64,000 bases of DNA from Streptococcus oriscaviae (GTDB lineage: Bacteria > Bacillota > Bacilli > Lactobacillales > Streptococcaceae), in NCBI RefSeq assembly GCF_018137985.1, contig NZ_CP073084.1, positions 434,001 through 498,000 of the forward strand. Reading direction: 5' to 3'. The translations under genes were made by a program, and so were the position numbers. The notes below the pieces were generated by a model that was given only the letters and a program-made list of their open reading frames with translations, ran no database searches and was not told the origin of the DNA. Shown one piece after another: positions 1 through 10,100 of the stretch (the first letter of the stretch is position 1; each line of letters starts with the position of its first letter).

Positions 1-495
1 CATCCCCTGCTGGGCATTGTCTAGGGGTGAAAAAAGAACTTCACTCGCTCCTGCCACTCCAAAAATATGGTGACTGGCAAGGGAGTAATTGAGTTTGCCC
101 ATCTCCTGTCCTTCTTTCATGGTTCCTGCCCCATACATGAGGGCAACGTTAGACAAACCTTTAAATATCGGCAAGTTGATTCCCAGCTCAGGAATAGCAA
201 TGCCTCCGATAACCGGCAATTGCTGGGCATCCCACTGGGCCTTTAAAACGGCCTCCGTAGAGATGGATTCTACCTGATCAAAATCAAACGTCACCTCTGC
301 CGCCTTATTTTTTTCAATATCACCTTCAGACACCTGGTCGATTTGGTAGCGATCTGTGTTTAAGGCGATGATGAAATTTCGGATTGAGGTATTAAAAATG
401 AGGGCTAGAGCAATCAGAACCAGAAGGAGGGCTAGGAGGTTCCTCCACCACCCACTCCTTTTCTTCTTTCTCTTTCTTTCTCTTGCCATGGTCAT
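1..495 (-). CDS. srtA: Class A sortase SrtA (partial, runs off the window start)
   Basis: Housekeeping transpeptidase that anchors LPXTG proteins to peptidoglycan at the outer membrane face. The visible 165 codons give a basic N-terminus, one membrane anchor at about residues 19-33 and the start of the sortase barrel, including the ASHHIFG segment near residue 141 that carries the catalytic His. The catalytic Cys and Arg lie outside the window. ATG at 495 overlaps the gyrA stop codon (ATGA) and has GAGGAGG seven bases upstream; a second in-frame ATG at 489 is less well placed. Translational coupling to gyrA is likely. The broken LPXTG protein at 17.6-19.8 kb would be a substrate if intact. 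Confidence 0.93.
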   Translation of the reverse strand, partial: MTMARERKRKKKRSGWWRNLLALLLVLIALALIFNTSIRNFIIALNTDRYQIDQVSEGDIEKNKAAEVTFDFDQVESISTEAVLKAQWDAQQLPVIGGIAIPELGINLPIFKGLSNVALMYGAGTMKEGQEMGKLNYSLASHHIFGVAGASEVLFSPLDNAQQGM

Positions 496-2948
496 TCGTC
501 AGCCTCCTCTTCGGTATCTGAAGCTTCTGCAGGGTCAACCAAGGCAAAGGTAACAATGCGAGAACTGTCGTTTAGACGCATGACTTTCACACCCATGGTT
601 GCACGGCCCGTCTGCGAAATGTTGGCTACACTTGTTCGGATGATGACACCGTTATCCGTGATAACCATGATGTCCTCATCACCTGAAACTGTTGTCAGGC
701 CTGCAAGGTACCCATTCTTATCTGCTACTTTCAGAGTCTTAATACCCTTACCGCCACGACCCTTAGTTGGGTATTCACTAGCAGGGGTACGCTTACCGAA
801 ACCTTTTTCCGTTAAGACTAGAACTTCCTGACCATCTGCAACCATGGTCGCTCCTATCAGACAGTCACCTTCACGCAAATTGACACCACGAACACCTGTC
901 GCGGTACGGCCCATGTTACGTACATCTGTTTCCATGAAGCGAACAGAATAACCAAACTTGGTTCCCATGATAATATCAGCCTGTCCATCTGTTAAAAAGA
1001 CATTGATTAGCTCATCATCGTCTTTGAGGTTGAGAGCCTTTAGACCGTTTTGGCGGATATTGTCAAATTCTGCCACCTTGGTGCGTTTAACGACACCTTG
1101 TCGGGTAGCAAAGAAGAGGTAATGTCCATCTTCTTGGTCCTTGCTGATATTGATAATGGTCTGGATGGATTCATTTTCTTCTAGTTTGAGAAGGTTAACA
1201 ATTGGCAATCCCTTGGCGGTACGGCCATATTCTGGAATCTCATATCCTTTCAAACGGTACACTCGGCCTTTGTTTGTAAAGAACAGCAGGCGATCGTGGG
1301 TACTAGTAGAAACTAGCTCACGCACAAAGTCGTCATCCTTAACTCCTGTACCTTGGACGCCGCGCCCTCCACGTTTTTGGGCTTGAAATTCATCCTGAGC
1401 CAATCGCTTGATATAGCCTTGGTTGGATAGGGTGATGAGAACATCGGCTTCTTCGATCAGGTCTTCATCTTCTAGTGACAAGACCTCTCCAACCATAAGT
1501 TCTGTTCGACGAGGATCTGCATACTTGCGCTTCACATCTTCCAGTTCTTCTTTGATAATCTGCACCACACGCTCTGGCTTGGCCAAAATATCTGCTAGGT
1601 CAGCAATTAAAGCCACCAACTCGTCATATTCAGACTGAATTTTATCGCGCTCCAAGCCTGTCAGACGGCGCAAGCGCATGTCAAGAATAGCCTGACTTTG
1701 ACGTTCAGAAAGGGCAAATTTTTCCATCAACTCAGCTTGGGCGATGGCATCCGTTTCAGAATTACGGATGATGCGAATCACCTCATCAATATGATCCAAA
1801 GCAATCAGCAAGCCTTCCAAAATATGGGCACGCGCTTCTGCTTTTTCCTTATCAAACTGAGTACGACGGGTTACAACTTCCTTCTGGTGCTCAACATAAG
1901 CTTCTAAAATCTGCCGAACTGAAAGAATCTTCGGAACACCATTTTGAATAGCCAGCATGTTAAAGCTAAAGTTGGTTTGAAGCTGGGTCAATTTAAAGAG
2001 GTTGTTGAGAATCACATTGGCAGAAGCATCTCTACGCACCTCTATGACAAAACGCACCCCTTCACGGTTGGACTCGTCACGGACAGCTGTAATTCCTTCG
2101 ATACGCTTTTCCTGCACCAATTTAACAATGTGCTCTTGAACCTTAGATTTATTGACCATATATGGAAATTCGGTCACAACAATGCGCTCACGACCATTTC
2201 CGTACTCCTCAATCTCCGTCCGAGAACGGAGCACAATTGACCCCTTACCTGTTTCATAGGCACGATGGATACCGGATTTCCCCATGACCAGAGCACCTGT
2301 TGGAAAATCTGGACCAGGTAACACTTCCATGATTTCACGGGTTGTTGCTTCAGGATTATCAATCAAGAGTTTGACCGCATCAATGGTTTCTCCCAAGTTG
2401 TGCGGCGGAATATTGGTCGCCATACCAACAGCAATACCAGTTGTACCGTTAACCAAGAGATTTGGAAAACGAGCTGGTAAGACAACCGGTTCCCGTTCAT
2501 TGCTATCATAGTTATCAGAAAAATCAACGGTATTTTTGTTAATATCGCGCAGCATTTCAAGAGCAATCTTGCTCATGCGGGCTTCTGTATACCGCTGAGC
2601 CGCTGCACCGTCACCGTCCATCGAACCGAAGTTTCCATGGCCATCTACCAGCATGTGGCGGTAGCTCCACCACTGTGCCATCCGAACCATGGCTTCATAA
2701 ATTGCACTATCACCATGCGGATGGTACTTACCCATAACATCCCCTGTGATACGGGCTGATTTTTTGTGTGGTTTGTCTGGCGTAATCCCCAGTTCATTCA
2801 TCCCGTACAAAATACGACGGTGTACTGGTTTTAACCCGTCACGGACATCTGGCAGAGCACGGGAAACGATGACACTCATTGCATAATCAATGAAGGAAGT
2901 CTTCATCTCACTGGCTAGATTTACATCTACTAAATTCTTATCTTGCAT
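492..2948 (-). CDS. gyrA: DNA gyrase subunit A
   Basis: Breakage-reunion subunit of gyrase, which introduces negative supercoils with GyrB. The 818 residues match the usual streptococcal length. The N-terminal winged-helix/tower domain holds the catalytic Tyr at about residue 120 ([11 protein letters not shown]); the C-terminal half carries the beta-pinwheel with the GyrA-box motif QKRGGRG near residue 560. The quinolone-resistance region reads [12 protein letters not shown] with Ser81 and Glu85, the residues found in fluoroquinolone-susceptible streptococci. The tail is acidic (EEEADE). Upstream is an extended -10 on the minus strand; srtA follows with a stop/start overlap. Confidence 0.98.
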   Translation of the reverse strand: MQDKNLVDVNLASEMKTSFIDYAMSVIVSRALPDVRDGLKPVHRRILYGMNELGITPDKPHKKSARITGDVMGKYHPHGDSAIYEAMVRMAQWWSYRHMLVDGHGNFGSMDGDGAAAQRYTEARMSKIALEMLRDINKNTVDFSDNYDSNEREPVVLPARFPNLLVNGTTGIAVGMATNIPPHNLGETIDAVKLLIDNPEATTREIMEVLPGPDFPTGALVMGKSGIHRAYETGKGSIVLRSRTEIEEYGNGRERIVVTEFPYMVNKSKVQEHIVKLVQEKRIEGITAVRDESNREGVRFVIEVRRDASANVILNNLFKLTQLQTNFSFNMLAIQNGVPKILSVRQILEAYVEHQKEVVTRRTQFDKEKAEARAHILEGLLIALDHIDEVIRIIRNSETDAIAQAELMEKFALSERQSQAILDMRLRRLTGLERDKIQSEYDELVALIADLADILAKPERVVQIIKEELEDVKRKYADPRRTELMVGEVLSLEDEDLIEEADVLITLSNQGYIKRLAQDEFQAQKRGGRGVQGTGVKDDDFVRELVSTSTHDRLLFFTNKGRVYRLKGYEIPEYGRTAKGLPIVNLLKLEENESIQTIINISKDQEDGHYLFFATRQGVVKRTKVAEFDNIRQNGLKALNLKDDDELINVFLTDGQADIIMGTKFGYSVRFMETDVRNMGRTATGVRGVNLREGDCLIGATMVADGQEVLVLTEKGFGKRTPASEYPTKGRGGKGIKTLKVADKNGYLAGLTTVSGDEDIMVITDNGVIIRTSVANISQTGRATMGVKVMRLNDSSRIVTFALVDPAEASDTEEEADE

Positions 2949-2987
2949 TCAAAAAATGCCTCATTTCTACTAGAAAGTATCTATCTT

Positions 2988-2996
2988 ATTATACCA
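2988..2996 (-). promoter_or_regulatory. gyrA promoter, extended -10
   Basis: On the minus strand this reads TGGTATAAT, an extended -10, about 40 bases before the gyrA ATG. No good -35 hexamer is visible 17 bases upstream, which is tolerated for extended -10 promoters. Confidence 0.6.
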
Positions 2997-3060
2997 CATT
3001 GTGAAAGATTTTTCTGCTCAGGAAGTTATAATGTAAACATTTTCAAAAATTCATTCACAA

Positions 3061-3089
3061 GTGACAAAAGACCTAAAAAATGCTACAAT
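3061..3089 (+). promoter_or_regulatory. ldh promoter
   Basis: GTGACA at 3061-3066 and TACAAT at 3084-3089 are separated by 17 bases, and TGC precedes the -10 (extended -10). The predicted start point near 3096 gives a leader of about 50 nt carrying AAGGAG before the ldh ATG. Confidence 0.7.
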
Positions 3090-3143
3090 GAAAGATGGTT
3101 AGGATACATAGGAATCCCCAAATAAAAATAAGGAGATGTTTAG

Positions 3144-4130
<987 letters not shown>

Positions 4131-4139
4131 ATCATTCAA

Positions 4140-4174
4140 AACTGCCTTTCACTAATATGAAAGGTAGTTTTTTT
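4140..4174 (+). terminator. ldh rho-independent terminator
   Basis: A 12-base stem (arms 4140-4151 and 4158-4169, one G-T pair) with a 6-base loop runs into a T7 tract at 4168-4174. Confidence 0.85.
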
Positions 4175-4181
4175 GATATGC

Positions 4182-4214
4182 AAAAAAAGCTTGAGACCAA
4201 AGGTCTCGAGCTTT
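4182..4214 (-). terminator. Terminator of the bmpA-nupABC transcript
   Basis: A 13-base stem (4186-4198 with 4202-4214, one wobble) and a 3-base loop; on the minus strand it is followed by a T7 tract. It lies between the convergent ldh and nupC genes. Confidence 0.8.
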
Positions 4215-4215
4215 C

Positions 4216-5169
4216 TTATTTTGACTTAATGTAGTTAACACCATCTGCCTTAGGCGCCACTGCCTTACCAAAGAAGACTGAAAGTGCGACAACTGTAATC
4301 AGATATGGTGCGATTTGCAGATAAACAGTCGGAACTCCTGAAAGGAAAGGTAGCTGGCTACCAATAACTGCCAAACTCTGGGAAAGACCAAAGAAGAGAC
4401 TGGCAAGCATAGCACCGATTGGATTCCATTTACCAAAGATAACCGCTGCTAGGGCGATAAAGCCTGAACCAACAATAGTTGTTGCTGAGAAGTTGATATT
4501 TACGGATTGGGCACTTACTGCTCCCCCTACTCCTCCAAGGAAACCTGCAATCAAAACGCCAGAATAGCGCATGAGATAGACATTGATACCTAGAGTATCA
4601 GCAGCCTGAGGGTGTTCACCGACTGAGCGCAGACGAAGTCCGAACTTGGTCTTATAAAGGATAAACCAAGAGAGGAAGGCTGTCGCAATGGCAACGTAAC
4701 CCATCAAACTGGTATTTTTAAAGAAGAGGTCACCAAGCAAGGGAATATCCTGCAAGACTGGGAAGGAGAATTTACCAAAGGATTGGCGGATACTGTCTGT
4801 CTGTCCCTTGTTATAAATAACCTTGACCAAGAAGACAGACAGGGCTGGTGCCAAGAGGTTTAATACCGTACCAGAAACAACGTGGTCAGCACGGAAGTTG
4901 ATGGTTGCTGCTGCGTGGATAATAGCAAAGAGCAAACCAGCGATGCCTCCCACTAGGACAGCCAACAAAGGCGTCGTTTTTCCAAAGCTTTCAGCAAACT
5001 CGATGTTGAAGACCACCCCTGCAAAAGCCCCGATGACCATGATTCCTTCCAGACCGACATTAACGATGCCAGCCCGCTCGGAGAATACGCCACCAAGACT
5101 GGTGAAAATAAGGGGAGCTGAGTAAATCAGCATTTGCGAAATAAGTAAAGTTAAAATGGTTGTATTCAT
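4216..5169 (-). CDS. nupC: Nucleoside ABC transporter permease (NupC)
   Basis: Membrane subunit of the BmpA-NupABC nucleoside importer, branched-chain/sugar-type permease family (BPD_transp_2). The 317 residues form about eight to nine hydrophobic helices with the conserved EERAGIVNVGLEG-like stretch (here SERAGIVNVGLEGIM, residues 30-44) that contacts the ATPase. A well-spaced AAAGGAG precedes the ATG. It follows nupB after a 2-base gap and is the last gene of the run, ending in a strong terminator. Family assignment is secure; the nucleoside specificity comes from the neighbours (bmpA, cdd, deoC, pdp). Confidence 0.9.
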   Translation of the reverse strand: MNTTILTLLISQMLIYSAPLIFTSLGGVFSERAGIVNVGLEGIMVIGAFAGVVFNIEFAESFGKTTPLLAVLVGGIAGLLFAIIHAAATINFRADHVVSGTVLNLLAPALSVFLVKVIYNKGQTDSIRQSFGKFSFPVLQDIPLLGDLFFKNTSLMGYVAIATAFLSWFILYKTKFGLRLRSVGEHPQAADTLGINVYLMRYSGVLIAGFLGGVGGAVSAQSVNINFSATTIVGSGFIALAAVIFGKWNPIGAMLASLFFGLSQSLAVIGSQLPFLSGVPTVYLQIAPYLITVVALSVFFGKAVAPKADGVNYIKSK

Positions 5170-5171
5170 CT

Positions 5172-6233
5172 TTATTTCACTCCTTTCGCTTTCAATCTTG
5201 GCTGAATCAACTGTTCAAAGATGAATTTCACACCGATGAAGAAGATGATGGACGCCGTCACAACATCAATCAATTCAGGTGGAATTTGCGCCCGAACCAT
5301 GCCTGGTGCTCCGATAGAGAGGGTACCAAAGAGGAAGGCTGCTAGTGGAATACCGAGCGGGGAGTTAGATGCCAAGAGGGCAACAGACATACCGTTAAAA
5401 CCAATATCTAAGTTTCCGCCTTGAATGTAAACATTCTGGAAGGTACCCAGACCTTGAATAGCTCCACCAAGACCTGCCAAGGCACCTGAAATAATCATAG
5501 ACAGGATAATGGTGCGTTTTGCAGACATCCCTGCATAGTCAGAGGCAGTAGGATTAAGACCTACTGAACGAATTTCAAAACCAAGCGTGGTCTTGGTCAT
5601 CAGGAACCAAATCACCACTACTGCAATCACTGCAAAGAAGATACCGATGTTCATCCGAGAGTTATCTGTCAAGGCACGCAACCATTCCGTCTGGTAGGAA
5701 GCATTGGCAGAAACGTTGATACTAGAGTCAGTATTCTTCATCAAATCTTGCGAAAAGACATTACGAATGATGTGGTTGCAAGAATAGAGCAAGATGTAGT
5801 TCATCATGATGGTCACGATGACTTCGCTGGTTCCCAGATAAGCCCGAAGAATCCCTGGAATGGCACCAGCGATACCTCCTGCCAGCATAGCAATCACAAC
5901 CGTTGCGATAATGAGGACAGGACGCGGCAGGTCAGGATTGGCAAGGGCAAACCAGCCCGCAAATACCCAGCCCACTAAGGCTTGACCAGATAGACCGACA
6001 TTAAAGAAGCCAGCCCGGCTTGCAACAGCAAAACCGAGGGCGGTAAAAATCAGCGGTGCCATGGCACGGAAGATTTCACCGATTGATTTAACAGAGCCAA
6101 AGGCTGAATAGAAGAGTTCTTCATAGCCCCAAATTGGGTCATAACCAAAGATCAACATGATGATGGCACCTAGCAATAGACCAGAAAGAACTGCCAATAC
6201 TGGAAGGGCCACACTTTGTAATTTCTTAGACAT
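5172..6233 (-). CDS. nupB: Nucleoside ABC transporter permease (NupB)
   Basis: Second permease of the nucleoside importer. About 353 residues with ten or so hydrophobic segments and the coupling stretch SRAGFFNVGLSGQ near residue 75. I place the start at the ATG at 6233 (MSKKLQ), which has GGGAG eight bases upstream and overlaps the nupA stop by 8 bases; a start 27 bases further up is possible but has no ribosome site. Together with NupC it should form the heterodimeric channel energised by NupA. Confidence 0.9.
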   Translation of the reverse strand: MSKKLQSVALPVLAVLSGLLLGAIIMLIFGYDPIWGYEELFYSAFGSVKSIGEIFRAMAPLIFTALGFAVASRAGFFNVGLSGQALVGWVFAGWFALANPDLPRPVLIIATVVIAMLAGGIAGAIPGILRAYLGTSEVIVTIMMNYILLYSCNHIIRNVFSQDLMKNTDSSINVSANASYQTEWLRALTDNSRMNIGIFFAVIAVVVIWFLMTKTTLGFEIRSVGLNPTASDYAGMSAKRTIILSMIISGALAGLGGAIQGLGTFQNVYIQGGNLDIGFNGMSVALLASNSPLGIPLAAFLFGTLSIGAPGMVRAQIPPELIDVVTASIIFFIGVKFIFEQLIQPRLKAKGVK

Positions 6234-7761
6234 TTTCTTCTCCCTTCTCAAGTTTTCCACCTGCCATCAAGACACCCAATTCTTGCTTATTGGTCTTGGC
6301 AGGGTCTACAATTCCATGAATAACACCATCGTGAATAACGGCGATACGGTCTGATACATCCAAAATTTCATCCAGCTCAAAGCTGACAACAAGAACAGCC
6401 TTGCCCTTGTCACGCTCAGCAATCAAGCGTTTCCGGATGTATTCGATAGCACCGACGTCCAAGCCACGAGTTGGCTGACTAACAATCAAGAGATCTGGAT
6501 TGCGGTCAATCTCACGAGCAATGATAGCCTTCTGCTGGTTACCACCTGAGAGAGCCTTGGCTGGTACCAATTCACCAGCACCGCGGACATCAAATTCATC
6601 CATCAACTTGCGGGCATGCTCGTTGATGACATTGTAGTTGAGAATGCCATTTTTAGAATTGGGTTCTTTGTAGTAGGTTTGAAGGGCGATATTTTCTGCG
6701 ACAGTCATCTGAAGAACTAGGCCATCACGGTGACGATCTTCAGGGACATGGCTGACCTGCATCTCAGTGATTTTACGCGGAGTCTTACCCACCACATTTT
6801 CACCCTTGATGAGGATTTCACCTGATTTGACCTTACGAAGACCCGTAATGGCTTGAATCAATTCACTCTGTCCGTTACCATCAATCCCTGCGATTCCGAC
6901 TACTTCGCCAGCCCGAACATCTAAGGATAGGCCTTTAACCGCTGGAATGCCACGGTTTTCGTTGACAACTAGGTCTTTAATAGATAGAATAACTTCCTTG
7001 GGATTCGCTACAACTTTTTCTGTCTTGAAGGAAACGGAACGCCCCACCATCCATTCTGCTAGATCCTGGTTGGTTGCTCCTGCTACTTCGACTGTTTCGA
7101 TGGATTTTCCACGACGGATAACCGTTACAGTATCTGCTACCGCGCGAATTTCATCCAGTTTATGGGTAATGAGGATGATGGACTTGCCTTCTTGGACAAG
7201 GGCCTTCATAATCTTCAGAAGCTCTGTAATTTCAGCTGGCGTCAAGACCGCAGTCGGCTCGTCGAAAATTAAGAGGTCTGCGCCCCGATAAAGGGTTTTG
7301 AGGATTTCAACACGCTGTTGGGCACCAACTGAAATATCAGCAACCTTGGCTGTTGGGTCTACATCCAGACCATACTTCTCAGAAAGTGCTTTGATTTCTT
7401 TTATAGCCTTCTTGATGTCGATAACACCGGCCTTGGTGGTTTCGCTACCCAAAATGATATTTTCAGCCACAGTAAAAGCATCCACCAACATAAAGTGCTG
7501 GTGTACCATTCCGATACCCAGATGGGCTGCCTTTGATGGGGAATCGATGGTCACTACTTCACCATTGATAGCAATTTCACCACTGGTTGGTTCCAAAAGA
7601 CCGGCCAGCATGTTCATCAAGGTAGACTTGCCTGCCCCGTTTTCTCCTAAAAGTGCGTGAATTTCACCGCGTCTGACGTTTAAATTGATGTGGTCATTCG
7701 CAACGAAATCGCCAAATATTTTGGTGATTTCACGCATTTCAATGACATAATCTCTAGTCAT
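6226..7761 (-). CDS. nupA: Nucleoside ABC transporter ATP-binding protein (NupA)
   Basis: A 511-residue tandem ATPase of the RbsA/YufO type that powers nucleoside uptake. The first domain has a full Walker A (GENGAGKST, about residues 38-46), signature SVGAQQRVEIL and Walker B LLIFDEPT. The second has a degenerate Walker A (GIDGNGQSE) but a good signature (LSGGNQQK); this asymmetry is normal for the family. The ATG is preceded by AAAGGAAC. It follows bmpA across a 134-base gap holding two hairpins and overlaps nupB at its end. Confidence 0.92.
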   Translation of the reverse strand: MTRDYVIEMREITKIFGDFVANDHINLNVRRGEIHALLGENGAGKSTLMNMLAGLLEPTSGEIAINGEVVTIDSPSKAAHLGIGMVHQHFMLVDAFTVAENIILGSETTKAGVIDIKKAIKEIKALSEKYGLDVDPTAKVADISVGAQQRVEILKTLYRGADLLIFDEPTAVLTPAEITELLKIMKALVQEGKSIILITHKLDEIRAVADTVTVIRRGKSIETVEVAGATNQDLAEWMVGRSVSFKTEKVVANPKEVILSIKDLVVNENRGIPAVKGLSLDVRAGEVVGIAGIDGNGQSELIQAITGLRKVKSGEILIKGENVVGKTPRKITEMQVSHVPEDRHRDGLVLQMTVAENIALQTYYKEPNSKNGILNYNVINEHARKLMDEFDVRGAGELVPAKALSGGNQQKAIIAREIDRNPDLLIVSQPTRGLDVGAIEYIRKRLIAERDKGKAVLVVSFELDEILDVSDRIAVIHDGVIHGIVDPAKTNKQELGVLMAGGKLEKGEENV

Positions 7762-7825
7762 AATCTTGTTCCTTTCAGACTATCATTTTTTGTCAGTAAA
7801 ACCCACCAAGTCCTTGATAGGCTTT

Positions 7826-7877
7826 ACTGAGAAAAATCTCAGTTCCGAAAAGGGCGACCGATCAGGTCGCCGTTCGG
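7826..7877 (-). promoter_or_regulatory. Hairpins between bmpA and nupA (attenuator or mRNA-processing element)
   Basis: On the minus strand, just after the bmpA stop, a GC-rich stem (7853-7859 with 7865-7871, extended by 7845-7849 with 7873-7877) is followed by a second stem (7826-7831 with 7838-7843). Only short T runs follow, so a leaky terminator or 3'-end stabiliser is more likely than a full stop. This would make the binding protein more abundant than the ATPase and permeases. Confidence 0.5.
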
Positions 7878-7895
7878 ATTTAAAGATATTTATGA

Positions 7896-8957
7896 TTATG
7901 GTTTTTCTGGAACAGTTACTTTACCATCCAAGATAGCTTTCTTAGCTTCAGCTACTGCTTTTGTAGCGTCTTCTGAAAGGTTAGTTTCAGCCAAGTCAAC
8001 ACCTCCATCAGCCAATGAGAATTGGATGATTTCGCCACCTGGGAATTTACCTTCAACTGCCTTGTTGGCAATGTCTTTTACTGAAGTACCAACTTGTTTC
8101 AAAGTAGAAGCAAGTACGAAGTTAGAATCTTTTCCATCTTTAGAAGTATAGTCACCTTCAGCAGATTGGTCACGGTCAACACCGATTACCCAAACTTTAT
8201 CTGCTTCATTGCGAGTTTCGTTTTCAGCTTTGGCAGCGGCAAATACACCGTTACCTGTTTGACCTGAAGCGTGGAAAATAACATCTGCACCAGCAGCGTA
8301 TTGAGCCGCAGCGATTGTTTGACCCTTAGCTGAGTCTACGAATGAACCAGCGTAGTCAATTGTTACTTTGATGTCAGGGTTTACAGACTTAGCACCAGCT
8401 ACGAAACCAGCTTCAAAGCGGTCGATTACGACACCTTCCATACCACCGATGAAACCGATGTGGTTTGACTTGGTTGATTTAGCAGCGGCAACACCAGCAA
8501 GGTATGATGCTTCATGGTCAGCAAATCCAACACTTGCAACGTTTGGCTGATCTGCAACAACAGAGTCTACGATAACATAGTTTGTATCTGGGTTGTTTGG
8601 CGCTACTTCAGCGATAGCACTTTCCAAGGCAAAACCAATACCGAAGATGACGTTGTAACCACCTGATACAGCTGAGTCAAGGTTAGTGATGTAGTCTGCT
8701 TCACTAGCTGATTGGAAGTAGTCATAGCCGTTACCTTTAGATAGGCTATGTTCTTTACCCCAAGCTTGCAAGCCTTCCCAAGCTGATTGGTTGAATGAAC
8801 GGTCATCAATACCACCAACGTCGGTGATGATAGCAGCTTTCACTGATACATCTTCTGAAGATGTGCTTGAGCCACTGTTTGATGTACGGCTACCGCAGGC
8901 AGCAAGAGTAAGTGCTGCAAGTGATACAACACCCAAACCAACAAGTTTCTTGTTCAT
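7896..8957 (-). CDS. bmpA: Nucleoside-binding lipoprotein (BMP/PnrA family)
   Basis: Substrate-binding protein of the NupABC importer, tethered to the outer membrane face. The 353 residues begin with a lipoprotein signal ending LTLAACGS (lipidated Cys21), followed by a Ser/Thr-rich linker and the Bmp domain with the early motif VGGIDDRSFNQSAWEGL near residue 48 and GFIGGMEGVVIDRFEAGF in the middle. AGGAGG lies eight bases before the ATG. Related proteins bind purine and pyrimidine nucleosides; the cdd-deoC-pdp genes directly upstream agree with that. Confidence 0.92.
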   Translation of the reverse strand: MNKKLVGLGVVSLAALTLAACGSRTSNSGSSTSSEDVSVKAAIITDVGGIDDRSFNQSAWEGLQAWGKEHSLSKGNGYDYFQSASEADYITNLDSAVSGGYNVIFGIGFALESAIAEVAPNNPDTNYVIVDSVVADQPNVASVGFADHEASYLAGVAAAKSTKSNHIGFIGGMEGVVIDRFEAGFVAGAKSVNPDIKVTIDYAGSFVDSAKGQTIAAAQYAAGADVIFHASGQTGNGVFAAAKAENETRNEADKVWVIGVDRDQSAEGDYTSKDGKDSNFVLASTLKQVGTSVKDIANKAVEGKFPGGEIIQFSLADGGVDLAETNLSEDATKAVAEAKKAILDGKVTVPEKP

Positions 8958-8984
8958 TTCTGAACCCTCCTAAAAAATTCTTTT

Positions 8985-9028
8985 GCAACTATCGTTGCGG
9001 TTATGAAATAACTACAGTCAGATGACTG
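8985..9028 (-). promoter_or_regulatory. Two small inverted repeats between cdd and bmpA
   Basis: The gap holds a 6-base stem with a 2-base loop (9015-9028) and a 5-base stem with a 4-base loop (8985-8998) that on the minus strand runs into AAAAGAATTTTTT. These may slow or process the cdd-bmpA transcript; too weak to call a terminator. Confidence 0.3.
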
Positions 9029-9037
9029 CCTTACAGA

Positions 9038-9427
9038 CTAGTTTAAGTCTGTAAAAGAATATGGAAGTAATTCCCCGACTGTCATCTCGACTGTCGATTT
9101 ATCTTTAGCAACCAAGGTTACTTTTAAATCCGGACTAAAAAATTCTGCCATAACTTGGCGACAGGCGCCACATGGTGAGATGGGTTTTTCCGTTTCTCCA
9201 TAAATAATCAGCTCTGAAAATTCGGTAACACCTTCTGACACCGCCTTAAAAATAGCAGTTCGCTCTCCACAGTTGGTCAACCCAAAACTGGCATTTTCAA
9301 TATTCACCCCAGTAAAGACTTGTCCATCTTTGGCAACCAAAACGGCTCCAACCGGAAAGTGTGAATAAGGAACATAGGCCTTCTTGCTGGCTTCAATCGC
9401 TAAGTCAATTAACTCAGTAGTCGCCAT
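9038..9427 (-). CDS. cdd: Cytidine deaminase
   Basis: Converts cytidine and deoxycytidine to uridine and deoxyuridine for salvage. The 129 residues match homotetrameric Cdd. Zinc ligands and catalytic Glu are all visible: Cys53 and Glu55 ([10 protein letters not shown]) and Cys86/Cys89 ([10 protein letters not shown]). Its ATG lies inside the end of deoC (14-base overlap), so the two are translationally linked. It feeds the uridine phosphorolysis route served by Pdp. Confidence 0.96.
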   Translation of the reverse strand: MATTELIDLAIEASKKAYVPYSHFPVGAVLVAKDGQVFTGVNIENASFGLTNCGERTAIFKAVSEGVTEFSELIIYGETEKPISPCGACRQVMAEFFSPDLKVTLVAKDKSTVEMTVGELLPYSFTDLN

Positions 9428-10076
9428 CTGCCTTTTCTCCCTTCATGATTGCCACACCAGATGATGCACCAATACGGGTTGCTCCCGCTTGGATAAAGGC
9501 TAGCGCATCTTCATAAGAACGAGCACCACCAGATGCCTTAACGCCCATGTCTGGCCCAACTGTTTGACGCATGAGGGCGACATCGGCCACTGTTGCTCCA
9601 CCAGTTGAAAATCCAGTTGAAGTTTTCACAAAATCAGCTCCTGCTTCTTGCGAAAGCTGGCAGGCTTTGACTTTCTCTTCGTCTGTCAATAGGCAGGCTT
9701 CGATGATGACCTTAACTAGCTTATCACCGCTTGCCTCTACAACAGCCTTGATGTCTTCTAAGACCAAATCATAACGCTTGTCCTTTAAAGCTCCGATATT
9801 GATAACCATATCAATCTCATCTGCACCATTTGCAATCGCATCCTTGGTTTCAAATGCTTTTACAGCTGGTGTGTTTGCACCCAAAGGAAAACCAATCACG
9901 GTACACACCTTAACGTCACTATCTTTGAGCCCTTCTGCTGCTAGGGATACCCAGGTTGGATTGACACAGACACTAGCAAAATCATACTCTTTCGCTTCTG
10001 CAAGTACGCGTTCAAATTCTTGATAAGTAGTGTCTGGTTTCAAAATAGTGTGATCAATAAATTTGTTTAGTTTCAT
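9414..10076 (-). CDS. deoC: Deoxyribose-phosphate aldolase
   Basis: Splits 2-deoxyribose 5-phosphate into acetaldehyde and glyceraldehyde 3-phosphate, the last step of deoxynucleoside use. About 220 residues of TIM-barrel DeoC: start [15 protein letters not shown], Schiff-base lysine region [11 protein letters not shown], and [10 protein letters not shown] take the ATG at 10076 because GGAG lies six bases before it; the ATG 12 bases upstream contributes to that ribosome site. Follows pdp by a short gap and overlaps cdd. Confidence 0.95.
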   Translation of the reverse strand: MKLNKFIDHTILKPDTTYQEFERVLAEAKEYDFASVCVNPTWVSLAAEGLKDSDVKVCTVIGFPLGANTPAVKAFETKDAIANGADEIDMVINIGALKDKRYDLVLEDIKAVVEASGDKLVKVIIEACLLTDEEKVKACQLSQEAGADFVKTSTGFSTGGATVADVALMRQTVGPDMGVKASGGARSYEDALAFIQAGATRIGASSGVAIMKGEKADGDY

Positions 10077-10100
10077 TAGTTTCTCCATGTTTTTGTGAGT

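Noticed and set aside
6226..7761. The degenerate second Walker A of NupA as a defect
   Set aside because: Asymmetric nucleotide sites are normal in RbsA/YufO-type tandem ATPases.
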